Shown piece after piece: positions 17,355 through 26,268 of a stretch of 64,000 nt of DNA (its first letter is position 1; each line of letters opens with the position of its first letter). The DNA is from Aeromicrobium sp. Root236 (GTDB lineage Bacteria; Actinomycetota; Actinomycetes; Propionibacteriales; Nocardioidaceae), in NCBI RefSeq assembly GCF_001428805.1, contig NZ_LMIS01000001.1, positions 2,486,451 through 2,550,450 on the forward strand. Reading direction: 5' to 3'. The notes beneath the pieces are model-generated. The model searched no databases, had not been told where the DNA came from, and was given only the letters and a program-made list of their open reading frames with translations. Both the position numbers and the translations under genes were made by a program.

Positions 17355-18301
17355 GAGCTCAGCCTTCCTGACGAGGTGAGGGACGGGGAGTGCGGGTCCT
17401 CGGTGGCGCTCAGCTGCAACGACGGGGAATCTCCGGCGAGCAGCGCACCGCGTACGCCGAGCGGGATGCTGTGCGCGCCGGGACCGTGGCCGAAGCCGAG
17501 CTCGCCGACCATGGGGATGCCCAGCGGGCCGAGGACCTCGAGGCACAGGGCGTGAATCTCCTCGACCGGCGAGCACTTCGCCCAGCTGCCGAGCGCGACG
17601 CCGGTGACGCCGTCGAACCAGCCCGACCGGAGCAGGGTGTGGAGGTAGCCGTCGATCCGGTAGGTCGACTCGGTGAAGTCCTCGAGGAGGGCGATGCAGC
17701 CGGTGTTGTCGAGCGGCGGACGGCCGCGCGCGCCGGTCGTCATCGACAGCAGCGAGAGGTTGCCGCCGATGAGCCGCCCCTCGGCGTGGCCCTCGACCAG
17801 CGTGACCGCGCTCGCCGACGTCCAGGCGCTGACCGACTCGGGCTCGAGCACGGCGGTGCGCAGGGCCTCGCGGGCGACCTCGTCGTTGACCATGACGTCC
17901 GTGCTCAGCATCGGGGTGAACCACGTCGGCACGCCCAGCTGCTCGCGGATCCACTCGTGCAGCGCCGTGATGTCGGAGCTGCCGTAGAGCGGCTTCGGCT
18001 CGGCGGCGGTCATGGCCTCGCGATCGAGCAGGTCGAGCACTCGCACGGCACCGTAGCCGCCGCGGATGCAGAAGACCCCGGCGATGTCCGGGTCGCACCA
18101 CGCCTGCTGCACGTCGTCAGCGCGTACGCGGTCGTCGCCGGAGAGGTAGCTGGCGCGAGCGTGAGCCGCGGTGGCGCTCGGATACGTGACCGGGTGCAGC
18201 CCCCACGACTCGACGAGCTCGAGCGCGGTCGTCAGCAGGTGGGGCGGGATCGGGCCGGCGGGCGCGACGAGCGCGACTCGGTCGCCGGGCCGGATCCTCA
18301 T
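17351..18301 (-). CDS. LD-carboxypeptidase (S66 family)
   Basis: A 316-residue S66 serine peptidase that removes the terminal D-Ala from murein tetrapeptides. The N-terminal domain has DRVALVAPAGPI and a CIRGGYGAVRVLDLLD motif near residue 78. The nucleophile is the serine of YGSSDITALH (about 110). The C-terminal domain carries GGNLSLLSM near 184 and the glutamate and histidine regions LLEDFTESTYRIDGYL and GFGHGPGAHSIPLG. No signal peptide is visible, consistent with a cytoplasmic recycling enzyme. It overlaps both neighbours by four bases (ATGA). Confidence 0.88.
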   Translation of the reverse strand: MRIRPGDRVALVAPAGPIPPHLLTTALELVESWGLHPVTYPSATAAHARASYLSGDDRVRADDVQQAWCDPDIAGVFCIRGGYGAVRVLDLLDREAMTAAEPKPLYGSSDITALHEWIREQLGVPTWFTPMLSTDVMVNDEVAREALRTAVLEPESVSAWTSASAVTLVEGHAEGRLIGGNLSLLSMTTGARGRPPLDNTGCIALLEDFTESTYRIDGYLHTLLRSGWFDGVTGVALGSWAKCSPVEEIHALCLEVLGPLGIPMVGELGFGHGPGAHSIPLGVRGALLAGDSPSLQLSATEDPHSPSLTSSGRLSS

Positions 18302-19923
18302 CGCAGGCCCAGCTTGGACGGCACCACGACGAGCAGCGACTTGGTGTAGTCGTGCTGAGGGTCGAGCAGGACCTGTTCCACCGGTCCATTCTCGACGATG
18401 CGGCCCTGATGCATCACGACAACGCGGTCGGCGATGTTCCAGGCCAGCCCGAGGTCGTGCGTGATGACGAGGGCGCCGAGCCCGAGGTCGCGCCGCAGCT
18501 GCAGCAGCAGCGCGAGGATCTCGCCGCGCACGGAGGCGTCGAGGCTCGCAACCGGCTCGTCGGCGACGAGGTAGGTCGGGTCGAGCGCGAGTGCGCCGGC
18601 GATGACGACGCGCTGGCGCTGGCCGCCGGACAGCTCCTGCGGGATCGCCGCGAAGAACCGCTCGGGCGGCGTCAGCTCGGCCCGGGTCAGCGCGCGGATG
18701 ACCCGTTCACGCTCGTCGTCGAGCCCGTGGATGCGGATGCCCTCGGCCACCGCTTCGTAGACGGTGTGCTTGGGGTTGAGCGACGCGGTCGGGTCCTGCA
18801 GGACGTACTGGACCTGGCGCCGGTACGCCTTGAGGGCCGCGCGCCGGTGCGGCAGCGGCTTGCCCTCGTGGAGCACGTGGCCGCTGGTCGGCTTCTGCAG
18901 CCCGAGGATCGTCCGTGCGAGGGTCGTCTTGCCCGAGCCGGACTGGCCGACGAGGGCGACGATCTCGCCGGAGCCGCAGGTCAGGTCGACGTGGTCCACC
19001 GCGCGTACGTGCTGGCCGCGTGACCGGAAGTCGACCACGAGGTCGCGGACCTCGAGGACCGCGTGCTCCGCGGTGACCGGAGCAGCCCCTTCGGCGTGCA
19101 CGGCTTGCGAGCCCACGACGAGGCGGGACGAGGGGTCGCCGATGATCGGGAACGCGGCAGCCAGCTCCTTGGTGTGCTCGTGCGTCGGGGCGGTGAGGAT
19201 CTGCTGCGCGTTGCCCTGCTCGACGATGCGGCCGTTCCGCATCACCACGATCCGGTCGCACACCGCGGCGAGCACCGCGAGGTCGTGGCTGATCATCACG
19301 AGCGTCAGCTCGCGATCGCGGACGAGCCCGTTGAGCACGTCGAGCACCTGCGCCTGCACGACGACGTCGAGCGCCGTGGTCGGCTCGTCGGCGATGATCA
19401 GCTCGGGGTCGCAGGCCAGCGCCATGGCGATCATGACGCGCTGCCGTTGACCGCCGGAGAGCTCGTGCGGATAGGCGCGGCCCTTCGCGGGGGTCAGGTC
19501 GACCAGTGCCAGCAGCTCGTCGACCCGGCGCAGCCGCGCCGCCGAGTCGGGGAACTCCTTGGTGCTGTGCAGTGCGAGCGCCTCGGCGACCTGATGGCGT
19601 ACCTGCCGGACGGGGTTGAGCGAGTGCATCGCGCCCTGGAAGACGATCGCGGCCTCGGTCCATCGCACGGCGCGCAGCCGGCCCCAGGTCATGTCGGAGA
19701 CGTCCTCACCCTGCAGCACGATGCGTCCCTCGATGCGGGCGGTCCGCGGGAGCAGGCGCAGGACCGACATGGCGAGCGTCGACTTGCCGCAGCCGGACTC
19801 GCCGGCAAGACCCACGGTGCCGCCGCGCTCGACCTCGAGGCTGACGCCGTCGACCGCGACGTTGCCGCCGGCGTACGTGATGCGGACGTCGTCCCAGACG
19901 AGCGTCGGTGTCTCCTCGGTCAT
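18298..19923 (-). CDS. Fused two-domain ABC transporter ATPase (oligopeptide type)
   Basis: A 541-residue protein carrying two complete ABC domains, equivalent to DppD plus DppF in one chain. Domain 1 (about 8-250) has Walker A GESGCGKST, signature LSGGQRQR and Walker B LIIADEP. Domain 2 (about 290-530) repeats GQSGSGKTT, LSGGQRQR and YLVADEP. Each domain is followed by the peptide-transporter extension (e.g. PTHEHTKELAAAFP). The start at 19923 shares one base with the permease stop (TGATG). It powers import through the two downstream-encoded permeases. Confidence 0.92.
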   Translation of the reverse strand: MTEETPTLVWDDVRITYAGGNVAVDGVSLEVERGGTVGLAGESGCGKSTLAMSVLRLLPRTARIEGRIVLQGEDVSDMTWGRLRAVRWTEAAIVFQGAMHSLNPVRQVRHQVAEALALHSTKEFPDSAARLRRVDELLALVDLTPAKGRAYPHELSGGQRQRVMIAMALACDPELIIADEPTTALDVVVQAQVLDVLNGLVRDRELTLVMISHDLAVLAAVCDRIVVMRNGRIVEQGNAQQILTAPTHEHTKELAAAFPIIGDPSSRLVVGSQAVHAEGAAPVTAEHAVLEVRDLVVDFRSRGQHVRAVDHVDLTCGSGEIVALVGQSGSGKTTLARTILGLQKPTSGHVLHEGKPLPHRRAALKAYRRQVQYVLQDPTASLNPKHTVYEAVAEGIRIHGLDDERERVIRALTRAELTPPERFFAAIPQELSGGQRQRVVIAGALALDPTYLVADEPVASLDASVRGEILALLLQLRRDLGLGALVITHDLGLAWNIADRVVVMHQGRIVENGPVEQVLLDPQHDYTKSLLVVVPSKLGLR

Positions 19924-20816
19924 CAGCGGGACCTCAGCGTCGGGTTGAGGACGGCCTCGAGGCCGCGACCCACGAGGGTGAAGCACAGCACGACGATGAC
20001 GATCGCAATGCCGGGGGCGAGGACGAACCACCAGTAGCCGGCGGTCGCCGCACCCGTGTCGAGCGCGGTCTTGAGCATCGAGCCCCACGAGAACGTCGTG
20101 GGATCGCCGAGACCGAGGAACGCCAGCGTCGACTCGAGGATGATCGCCTGCCCGACCACCAGCGTGGTGTTGGCCATGACGAGCGGCAACACCGACGGGA
20201 ACACGTGCTTGCCGATGATGTGCACGTCGCCGGCGCCGAGCGCGCGAGCCCGCTCGATGTAGGGCCGGGTCTCGATCGTCAGCGTCTGTGCGCGTACGAC
20301 TCGGGCCGTGTGGGCCCAGCACGTCACGCCGATCGCGATGATGATCGTCGACAGGCCGCGGGACAGCACGGCCGACAGCACGATCGCCAGCACGAGGCTC
20401 GGGACGACGAGGAAGAAGTCGATGATCCGCAGCACCACGGCGCGGATCACGCCGGTGAAGTGGCCTGCTGCCATGCCGAGCGTCGTGCCGATGATCATGG
20501 CCATCGCCGTGGCCGAGAAGCCCACGAGCAGAGATGCCCGCGACCCCCAGAGCAGCAGCCCCAGGACGTCGCGACCGGACGGGTCGGTGCCGAGCCAGTG
20601 CCCGCCGCTGGGCGACTCGTTGCCCCGCGCGGTCACCTTGGTGACGTCGAGGCGGTCCATCGGCATGAGCACCGGAGCCAGCAACGCGAGCACGATGATC
20701 AGGAGCAGCAGCACGGCGCCGATCACCGCCGACGGGTGCGAGCCGATCTCGCGTACGACCTCGGTGAACCGTGCACGGCGGCGGGCCAGGATCGCCGCCC
20801 GTCCCGACGTCGTCAT
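19923..20816 (-). CDS. ABC permease, DppC/OppC type
   Basis: A 297-residue inner-membrane permease with about six transmembrane helices. The N-terminal cytoplasmic segment is followed by a helix (AVIGAVLLLLIIVLALLAPVL), the HWLGTDPSGRDVLGLLLWG signature of the OppC branch near residue 73, and the EAA-type loop YIERARALGAGDVHII near 187. It forms the translocation pore with the next permease. Start and stop overlap both neighbours. Confidence 0.92.
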   Translation of the reverse strand: MTTSGRAAILARRRARFTEVVREIGSHPSAVIGAVLLLLIIVLALLAPVLMPMDRLDVTKVTARGNESPSGGHWLGTDPSGRDVLGLLLWGSRASLLVGFSATAMAMIIGTTLGMAAGHFTGVIRAVVLRIIDFFLVVPSLVLAIVLSAVLSRGLSTIIIAIGVTCWAHTARVVRAQTLTIETRPYIERARALGAGDVHIIGKHVFPSVLPLVMANTTLVVGQAIILESTLAFLGLGDPTTFSWGSMLKTALDTGAATAGYWWFVLAPGIAIVIVVLCFTLVGRGLEAVLNPTLRSR

Positions 20817-21832
20817 GAGGACTTCAATCGTGGGTCGAGGACGCGGTAGAGCAGGTCCGCGATGAAGTTCATGACGATCACTGCGGCGGAGAACACCACG
20901 AAGCACCCCTGCACCAGCGGGAAGTCCGGCGCGCTGAGCCCCTTGTACATCAGGTAGCCGAGGCCCGGCCAGGAGAACACCGTCTCCACCGTCACGGTGC
21001 CGGCGATCAGCAGGCCGAGGGTCAGGAAGATCAGGGTCACGGTCGGCAGCAGCGCGTTGGGCACGGCGTGCCGCGTACGTACGAGGTCCTCGCGCAGGCC
21101 CTTGGCGCGAGCCGTGGTGAGGTAGTCGGCCGACATCTCCTCGAGCACCGAGGCGCGCATGACCATGAGGTACTGCGCATAGATCACCGCGACCATCGTG
21201 ACGACCGGCAGCACGAGGTGGTGGGCCACGTCGAGCACGTGCGCCATGCCGGTGTCGGTCGACGCGGCCGTGCTCATGCCGCCGGTGGGGAACCAGCCGA
21301 GACCGCCGCCGAAGACGAGCAGCAGCAGGAGGCCGAGCCAGAACGTCGGCACCGACCAGAACACCAACGCGACGCCGGTGTGGATCTTGTCGAACCAGCT
21401 GCCGCGCCGCCACGCCGCCTTCTGGCCGAGCCACAGGCCGAGGGCGACCGAGATGATCGCCGCGGTGCCGGTGAGCAGCAGCGTCGGGCCGATGTAGTCG
21501 CCGATCAGGTCGGTGACGGGGCGCCGATAGACGTACGAGGTGCCGAGGTCACCCGTGAACAGGTCGCGGACGAAGCGCCAGAACTGCACGAGCAGCGGCT
21601 GGTCGAGGCCCATCTCCTGGCGGAGCCGCTCGACCTCGCCGGGACTGACCTGGCGGCCGCGGGTCATGTTGATCGCCGGGTCGCCGGGGATGATCCGGAA
21701 CATGAAGAACCCGAGCACCACGACCAGCGCGAGGCTGATGAGCGCACCGCCGGCCTTGAGTGCGAGGTACCGCGGCAGCGAGGACCCCCTCGTGTCCTCG
21801 CTGTCCGCGGGGACCGTCTCGATGACGGTCAT
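20813..21832 (-). CDS. ABC permease, DppB/OppB type
   Basis: A 339-residue permease of the DppB branch. Residues 24-45 form the first helix, MFRIIPGDPAINMTRG is the conserved substrate-side loop, and the EAA-type loop DYLTTARAKGLREDLVRTRH lies near residue 232. The start is three bases after the substrate-binding protein stop. It pairs with the DppC-type permease in the same operon. Confidence 0.92.
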   Translation of the reverse strand: MTVIETVPADSEDTRGSSLPRYLALKAGGALISLALVVVLGFFMFRIIPGDPAINMTRGRQVSPGEVERLRQEMGLDQPLLVQFWRFVRDLFTGDLGTSYVYRRPVTDLIGDYIGPTLLLTGTAAIISVALGLWLGQKAAWRRGSWFDKIHTGVALVFWSVPTFWLGLLLLLVFGGGLGWFPTGGMSTAASTDTGMAHVLDVAHHLVLPVVTMVAVIYAQYLMVMRASVLEEMSADYLTTARAKGLREDLVRTRHAVPNALLPTVTLIFLTLGLLIAGTVTVETVFSWPGLGYLMYKGLSAPDFPLVQGCFVVFSAAVIVMNFIADLLYRVLDPRLKSS

Positions 21833-21835
21833 GTC

Positions 21836-23647
21836 TCACTCCCTGTCTTGGGCCGTGCTGCGTCGGCGCGAGGCCACGATGGCGCCTCCGGCCGCCGCGA
21901 TCACCACGATGGCACCCACCGGGATGACCCAGCCGGGCAGCCCACCGTCGTCGTCCGACGCGCTGTCGGAGCCGGCGGGCTTGGCCCCGTAGAGACCCCA
22001 GTAGCCGTTCTGGTTGAGGATCACGCCGCCCTTCTCGGGCTGCAGGCCGAAGCCGGTGAAGTGGTCGCTGCGGTAGGCCTCGAGCGGCTTGATGTACCAG
22101 ATCGGGTCGCTGACGTACGCGTCGTAGAGGATGCTGAACGCCTTCTTGACCAGCTCCTGGCGCTTGCCCTCGTCGAGCTCGGCGTGCTGCGCCTTGAAGG
22201 CCGCGTCGAACTCCGGCGAGCACCAGTTGTTCTCGCTCGTGTTGCCCGAGCCGTCGGCGTTGGGCCGCGACGCGCAGGTGTTCATCGCCAGCTGGTTGTC
22301 GGGGTCGGGGCCGAGGCTCCAGCCGGTGAAGTACAGGTCGTACTTGCCGAGCGTCGAGTCCTCGTTGACCTTGTCGGGCGTGACCATCGAGACGTCGAGG
22401 CCGATGCCGATCTCCTTGAACCAGCTCGTCAGGAAGTCGGCCATCTGGGCGTGCGCCGGCTCCGTGTTGCGGCCCATGAGGCGGAACTTCAGCGGCTTGC
22501 CGTCCTTGTCCTCGCGGATGCCGTTGGAGCCCTTCTTGTAGCCGGCCTCGTCGAGCAGCTTGTTGGCGCCGTCGAGGTCGAAGGGGACCTCCTGGTAGCC
22601 GTCGGCGAAGCCGAAGAAGTTCTCGTACGACTTGGGCACCTCGGTCTGGCCGAGGTCGCCGAGTCCCTGGAGGACGCGGTCGAGCAGCGTCTTCTTGTCG
22701 ACCGCCATGAAGATCGCCTTGCGGAGCTTGGGGTCCTTGAGTGCCGGGTTGCCGTCGCCCATGGGCTTGCCGTCGATGTCGATCGCGCCGGGGTTGATCG
22801 CGAGCGCCTGGTAGCGGCGACCGATGCCGGCGTGCCGCGCGATGTTCTTGGCGCCCTTGAGCGAGTCGTACTGAGCCGGCGTCAGGCCGTCGGCGATGTC
22901 GACCTCACCGGACTTGAGTCCCTGCACCGCGGCGTCGGAGTTCTTGTAGGCCACGTACGTGACGCCGGAGACCTTGGGCTCGCCGCGCCAGAAGTTGGGG
23001 TTGGCCTTGAGCTGCACGGACTGACCGGTCTTGTAGGACGTGATCGTGAACGGTCCCGAGCCGACGACGTCCTTGTCGGCGGCGAACTTGGCGGCGTCCT
23101 GCCTCTCCCAGACGTGCTTGGGGACGATCGGGATCTCCTGGCCGGGGTTGGGCGCCTGCGCGGACTTGAGCGTCATGACGACGGTCTGCGGGTCGGTGGC
23201 CTTGACGTCGGCGATGTTGGTGACCAGGCCGCCGTTGGCCGCCTGCAGCGCCGAGGTCTTCATGATCGAGGTGTAGGTGTAGACGACGTCGTCGGCGGTG
23301 ATCGCCTTGCCGTCGGACCACTTGCGGTCCTTGGGGATGTGGAACGTCCAGGTGATGCCGTCCTCGCTGGTCTCCCACTTGTCGGCGACGCCGGCGTCGG
23401 GCTCGCTGTTGCGGCCGTAGCCGACGAGCGCCTCGTACTGGTAGCGGTTGATGCCGGTGCTCTGCAGCAGGACCGCGGTGAACGGGTTGAACGTGTCGAT
23501 GTCGTTGAACATCGCGACCTTGATGGGCTTCGAGTCGTCAGCGGCGTGCGCCGGTGTCGTCACGGCGAGTCCGGCGAGGGTGAGGAGTGCGGCCACCGCG
23601 ACCCCCGTGAGTGTCCGGAGGAGGCGTGGGCGAGACGTGGTGATCAT
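21836..23647 (-). CDS. Family 5 extracellular solute-binding protein with C-terminal membrane anchor
   Basis: A 603-residue DppA/OppA-type binding protein. It starts with a signal peptide (basic N-terminus, hydrophobic core to about residue 25, cleavage near THA-HAADD). The core shows NDIDTFNPFTAVLLQSTG near 45 and KWSDGKAITADDVVYTY near 114, as in peptide-binding proteins. No lipobox cysteine is visible; instead residues 570-590 form a hydrophobic helix followed by RRRSTAQDRE, a C-terminal anchor. I used the ATG at 23647 as it gives a proper signal peptide. It is the first gene of the operon. Confidence 0.88.
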   Translation of the reverse strand: MITTSRPRLLRTLTGVAVAALLTLAGLAVTTPAHAADDSKPIKVAMFNDIDTFNPFTAVLLQSTGINRYQYEALVGYGRNSEPDAGVADKWETSEDGITWTFHIPKDRKWSDGKAITADDVVYTYTSIMKTSALQAANGGLVTNIADVKATDPQTVVMTLKSAQAPNPGQEIPIVPKHVWERQDAAKFAADKDVVGSGPFTITSYKTGQSVQLKANPNFWRGEPKVSGVTYVAYKNSDAAVQGLKSGEVDIADGLTPAQYDSLKGAKNIARHAGIGRRYQALAINPGAIDIDGKPMGDGNPALKDPKLRKAIFMAVDKKTLLDRVLQGLGDLGQTEVPKSYENFFGFADGYQEVPFDLDGANKLLDEAGYKKGSNGIREDKDGKPLKFRLMGRNTEPAHAQMADFLTSWFKEIGIGLDVSMVTPDKVNEDSTLGKYDLYFTGWSLGPDPDNQLAMNTCASRPNADGSGNTSENNWCSPEFDAAFKAQHAELDEGKRQELVKKAFSILYDAYVSDPIWYIKPLEAYRSDHFTGFGLQPEKGGVILNQNGYWGLYGAKPAGSDSASDDDGGLPGWVIPVGAIVVIAAAGGAIVASRRRSTAQDRE

Positions 23648-23873
23648 GGGTCCCCGATCCTGGAGTGCCTGGGTGCCGAGTCGTCCCGGCACCCTTCGCA
23701 CTGTTCAGCAGGGCTGGGTCGATGTCAATGATTTTCGCAGGATACGTAACACAACTTTCACACGCTGAGCGTGAATGATCGAAAAACTGGACCGATCTGG
23801 TCACCGTGGTGCACAGTAGGCTGCCTGATGTGTTCCGCAAATCTGCGGACATCGCGTGGGGGAGGAGTCAGCC
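23648..23873. promoter_or_regulatory. Divergent promoter region of the peptide importer operon and the M20 peptidase gene
   Basis: The 226-bp gap separates two divergent transcripts and is visibly more AT-rich around 23725-23790. It contains the dyad ACGCTGAGCGT at 23762-23772, flanked by TTCAC and GAATG, which could be an operator. No clear pair of -35/-10 elements can be assigned by eye. Confidence 0.4.
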
Positions 23874-25196
23874 GTGGCCGAGCGCCCCGATGTCGTCTCC
23901 CTGCTGCAGACCCTGCTGAGGTTCGACACCACCAACCGTGCGCCGGGCGACGCCGAGGGCGAGCTCGCGGCGGCGGTCTGGATCCACGACCAGCTCAAGC
24001 TCGCCGGCCTCGAGCCGGTCATGCTGGCGCGCGACGACGCACCGGAGCGCGCCAATGTGGTCGTACGCGTGCCGGGCACGGACCCGTCGCTCGAGGGGCT
24101 GCTGGTGCACGCGCACCTCGACGTCGTACCGGCTGAGCCCGAGCAGTGGAGCTTCGACCCGTTCGGCGGCGATCTCGTGGACGGCTACGTCACCGGTCGC
24201 GGCGCGATGGACATGAAGGACATGGCGGCGATGACCCTGGCGGTGCTGCTCGACTGGGCCGCCTCCGGCGCCCGGCCGCGGCGCGACGTCGTGGTCGCGT
24301 TCGTCGCCGACGAGGAGACCGACGGGGCGTACGGCGCGCAGTGGCTCGTCGACGCGCACCCCGACCTGTTCGCCGGCGTGGCGGTCGGCATTGGTGAGTC
24401 CGGTGGCGTCGTCGAGTCCTACGCCGGCGTCGACGGTCCGGTGCGGCTCGCCCGGATCGCGGCCGGTGAGCGCGGCACGCTGCACCTCAAGCTCACGGCG
24501 ACCGGCAGCTCAGGGCATGCCTCGCGGCCGGCGGAGGGCAGCGCCGTGCTCGCGCTCGTCGACGCCCTGCACCGCATCGGCCACCACGATTGGCCGCTGC
24601 ACATGTCGCCGCTGGTGCGCGCACAGCTCGAGCAGACGGCTGCCGCCCTGGGCCTCCCGGCGGACCTCGATGACGACGACGGCGTGCTGCGCACGATCGC
24701 CTCGCTGGGCGACGCCGCCGACGTCGCGCTCTTCACGGTGCGTGCTTCGACGACGCCGACGGTCGTGCGCGCGGGCTACAAGGTCAACGTCGTGCCGGGC
24801 CTTGCTGAGGCGGAGGTTGACGTACGCTGCCCGCCCGGGTTCGAGGACGAGCTGCTTGCCGCGCTGCCGGGCCTCATCGGCGACGGGGTCACGTTCGAGC
24901 ACTCGGTGCGGGAGCCGTCGGTGCAGGCGCCTATCGACGGGGCCTGGTTCGACGCGATGGTCGCCTCGATCCAGCACGTCGACCCGTCCGCGGTCGTCAT
25001 CCCCGGCTGCCTCGGCGGGGGCACGGACGCCAAGGCGTTCAGCCTGCTCGGCATCGCCTGCTACGGCTTCGCGCCGGCGACGGCCGATCCCGAAGGCCGT
25101 CGACGCTCGGGCATACACGGGGTCGATGAGAGGGTGCCGGTGTCGTCGCTGCGCGGTGGCCTGGAGATCCTGGCGCACTTCCTCGCTACGGTGTGA
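23874..25196 (+). CDS. M20-family metallopeptidase
   Basis: A 440-residue zinc hydrolase of the M20/ArgE/DapE/CPG2 type. Metal-binding motifs are LVHAHLDVVPA (H and D near residue 85), GRGAMDMKDM near 114 and DEETDGAYGAQ with the catalytic glutamate pair near 148. GCLGGGTDAKAF near 380 and a late GIHGVDERVP histidine complete the site. The GTG at 23874 has GGGGAGGAG upstream; a GTG at 23856 would leave no ribosome binding site. It may cleave peptides or acylated amino acids; it diverges from the peptide import operon. Confidence 0.85.
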   Translation: MAERPDVVSLLQTLLRFDTTNRAPGDAEGELAAAVWIHDQLKLAGLEPVMLARDDAPERANVVVRVPGTDPSLEGLLVHAHLDVVPAEPEQWSFDPFGGDLVDGYVTGRGAMDMKDMAAMTLAVLLDWAASGARPRRDVVVAFVADEETDGAYGAQWLVDAHPDLFAGVAVGIGESGGVVESYAGVDGPVRLARIAAGERGTLHLKLTATGSSGHASRPAEGSAVLALVDALHRIGHHDWPLHMSPLVRAQLEQTAAALGLPADLDDDDGVLRTIASLGDAADVALFTVRASTTPTVVRAGYKVNVVPGLAEAEVDVRCPPGFEDELLAALPGLIGDGVTFEHSVREPSVQAPIDGAWFDAMVASIQHVDPSAVVIPGCLGGGTDAKAFSLLGIACYGFAPATADPEGRRRSGIHGVDERVPVSSLRGGLEILAHFLATV

Positions 25197-25199
25197 CGC

Positions 25200-26006
25200 G
25201 TGCGCCTGCCACCGCTGTCCGACGACGTCGAGTGGTCGGTGTGCGTACGCGATGTGGTCTCGTCGCGAGTGTTGGCTGCGGTGTCTGCTGATCGCGTCCT
25301 GCGTACCGCCAGCATCGGCAAGCTGTTCCTGCTGATCGAGATCGCCCGTGCCGCTGCTGCCGGTGAGCTCGACCTCGCCGAGGAGGTCGCGCGTACCAAC
25401 GAGGACCTCGTCGCCGACTCCGGCCTCTGGCACCTGATGAGCCGCGACGCGTTCACGATCGACGACCTCTGCTGGCTCGTCGGCGGGTTCAGCGACAACC
25501 TCGCAACGAACGTCCTGGTGCGTCGCATCGGAGTCTCCGCCGTGGGTGCGACTTCGGAGTCGCTGGGCTTCGTACGTTCGGCGCTGCTCGACCGGGTCCG
25601 GGACGATCGTTCGCCGGAGGATCCGTGGACGCTGTCGGCCGGCAACGCCGAGGAGCTCTCCGACCTCATGGCTCGTCTCCGCCGTGGCGACATCGTCTCT
25701 GCGTCGGTGAGCTCGCGCGTGCTCCGGTGGGTCGCAGCGAACGCCGACCTCTCGATGGTCGCCGCTGCGTTCGGCCTCGATCCTCTCGCGCACGCCGAAC
25801 CCGATCGCGGCGTCACGCTCGTCAACAAGACCGGCACGATCAGCACGGTCCGCGGTGATGTCGGTGTCGTCTCCGGCCCTGCGGCGTTCGTTGCGTACGC
25901 GGTGCTGGCGAGCTGGCCTGACGACGCCGCCGCCGACCCGCGCGACCGCGTCCTCGCCGAGATGGCAGCGATCGGCGCCACCATCCGTACGCACATCGGC
26001 GCCTGA
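25200..26006 (+). CDS. Class A beta-lactamase-like serine hydrolase, no signal peptide
   Basis: A 268-residue penicillin-recognising fold. All three motifs are present: SxxK as SIGK (S38-K41), SDN (98-100) and KTG (210-212). It starts with GTG three bases after the M20 peptidase stop, so the two genes form an operon. No signal peptide or lipobox is visible, unlike true beta-lactamases, so it is likely cytoplasmic or misses its leader. A resistance role is doubtful; a peptidase/esterase acting on wall-derived or other peptides is more plausible. Confidence 0.78.
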   Translation: MRLPPLSDDVEWSVCVRDVVSSRVLAAVSADRVLRTASIGKLFLLIEIARAAAAGELDLAEEVARTNEDLVADSGLWHLMSRDAFTIDDLCWLVGGFSDNLATNVLVRRIGVSAVGATSESLGFVRSALLDRVRDDRSPEDPWTLSAGNAEELSDLMARLRRGDIVSASVSSRVLRWVAANADLSMVAAAFGLDPLAHAEPDRGVTLVNKTGTISTVRGDVGVVSGPAAFVAYAVLASWPDDAAADPRDRVLAEMAAIGATIRTHIGA

Positions 26007-26051
26007 GGGCCGGATTCGGCTGGCGTCACGGCTTCCGGTAACCTCGTCCGC

Positions 26052-26138
26052 GGTGGCGTGTCCGAGCGGCCGAAGGTGCATCACTCGAAATGATGTGTGG
26101 GCTCAAACCCACCGTGGGTTCAAATCCCACCGCCACCG
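26052..26138 (+). tRNA. tRNA-Ser (CGA anticodon)
   Basis: A type II tRNA. The acceptor stem GGTGGCG pairs with CGCCACC at 26131-26137, the anticodon stem CATCA/TGATG encloses loop CTCGAAA with anticodon CGA at 26086-26088, the long variable arm is a TGGG...CCCA hairpin, and the T arm is GTGGG-TTCAAAT-CCCAC. The discriminator G is at 26138. CCA is not encoded. It reads the UCG serine codon, common in this GC-rich genome. Confidence 0.95.
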
Positions 26139-26148
26139 CACGATGAAG

Positions 26149-26189
26149 ACCCCCGATTTTGCTGTCGCTGCAGCAGGGTCGGGGGTTTT
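26149..26189 (+). terminator. Intrinsic terminator of the tRNA-Ser gene
   Basis: ACCCCCGA pairs with TCGGGGGT around a 22-base loop, followed by TTTT. It starts ten bases after the tRNA 3' end. Confidence 0.8.
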
Positions 26190-26268
26190 CCACTGTCTGG
26201 AGCGCACGTTCACAGACGCGCTGTCTCGGAAATGTCACACCGGTACGGGTGCTGGACACTTAACTGCT

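Noticed and set aside
21068..23731. 887-codon plus-strand open frame over the binding-protein gene
   Set aside because: Antisense shadow; translation is E/R/V/G/D-biased without domains, while the minus strand gives a clear signal peptide and solute-binding protein.
25200..26006. Antibiotic resistance beta-lactamase
   Set aside because: Motifs fit the fold but there is no export signal and the context is peptide metabolism, so a resistance label is not supported.
26052..26189. Prophage or island integration at the tRNA-Ser gene
   Set aside because: The tRNA is followed by its terminator and housekeeping-type genes; no integrase or duplicated tRNA 3' end is visible.
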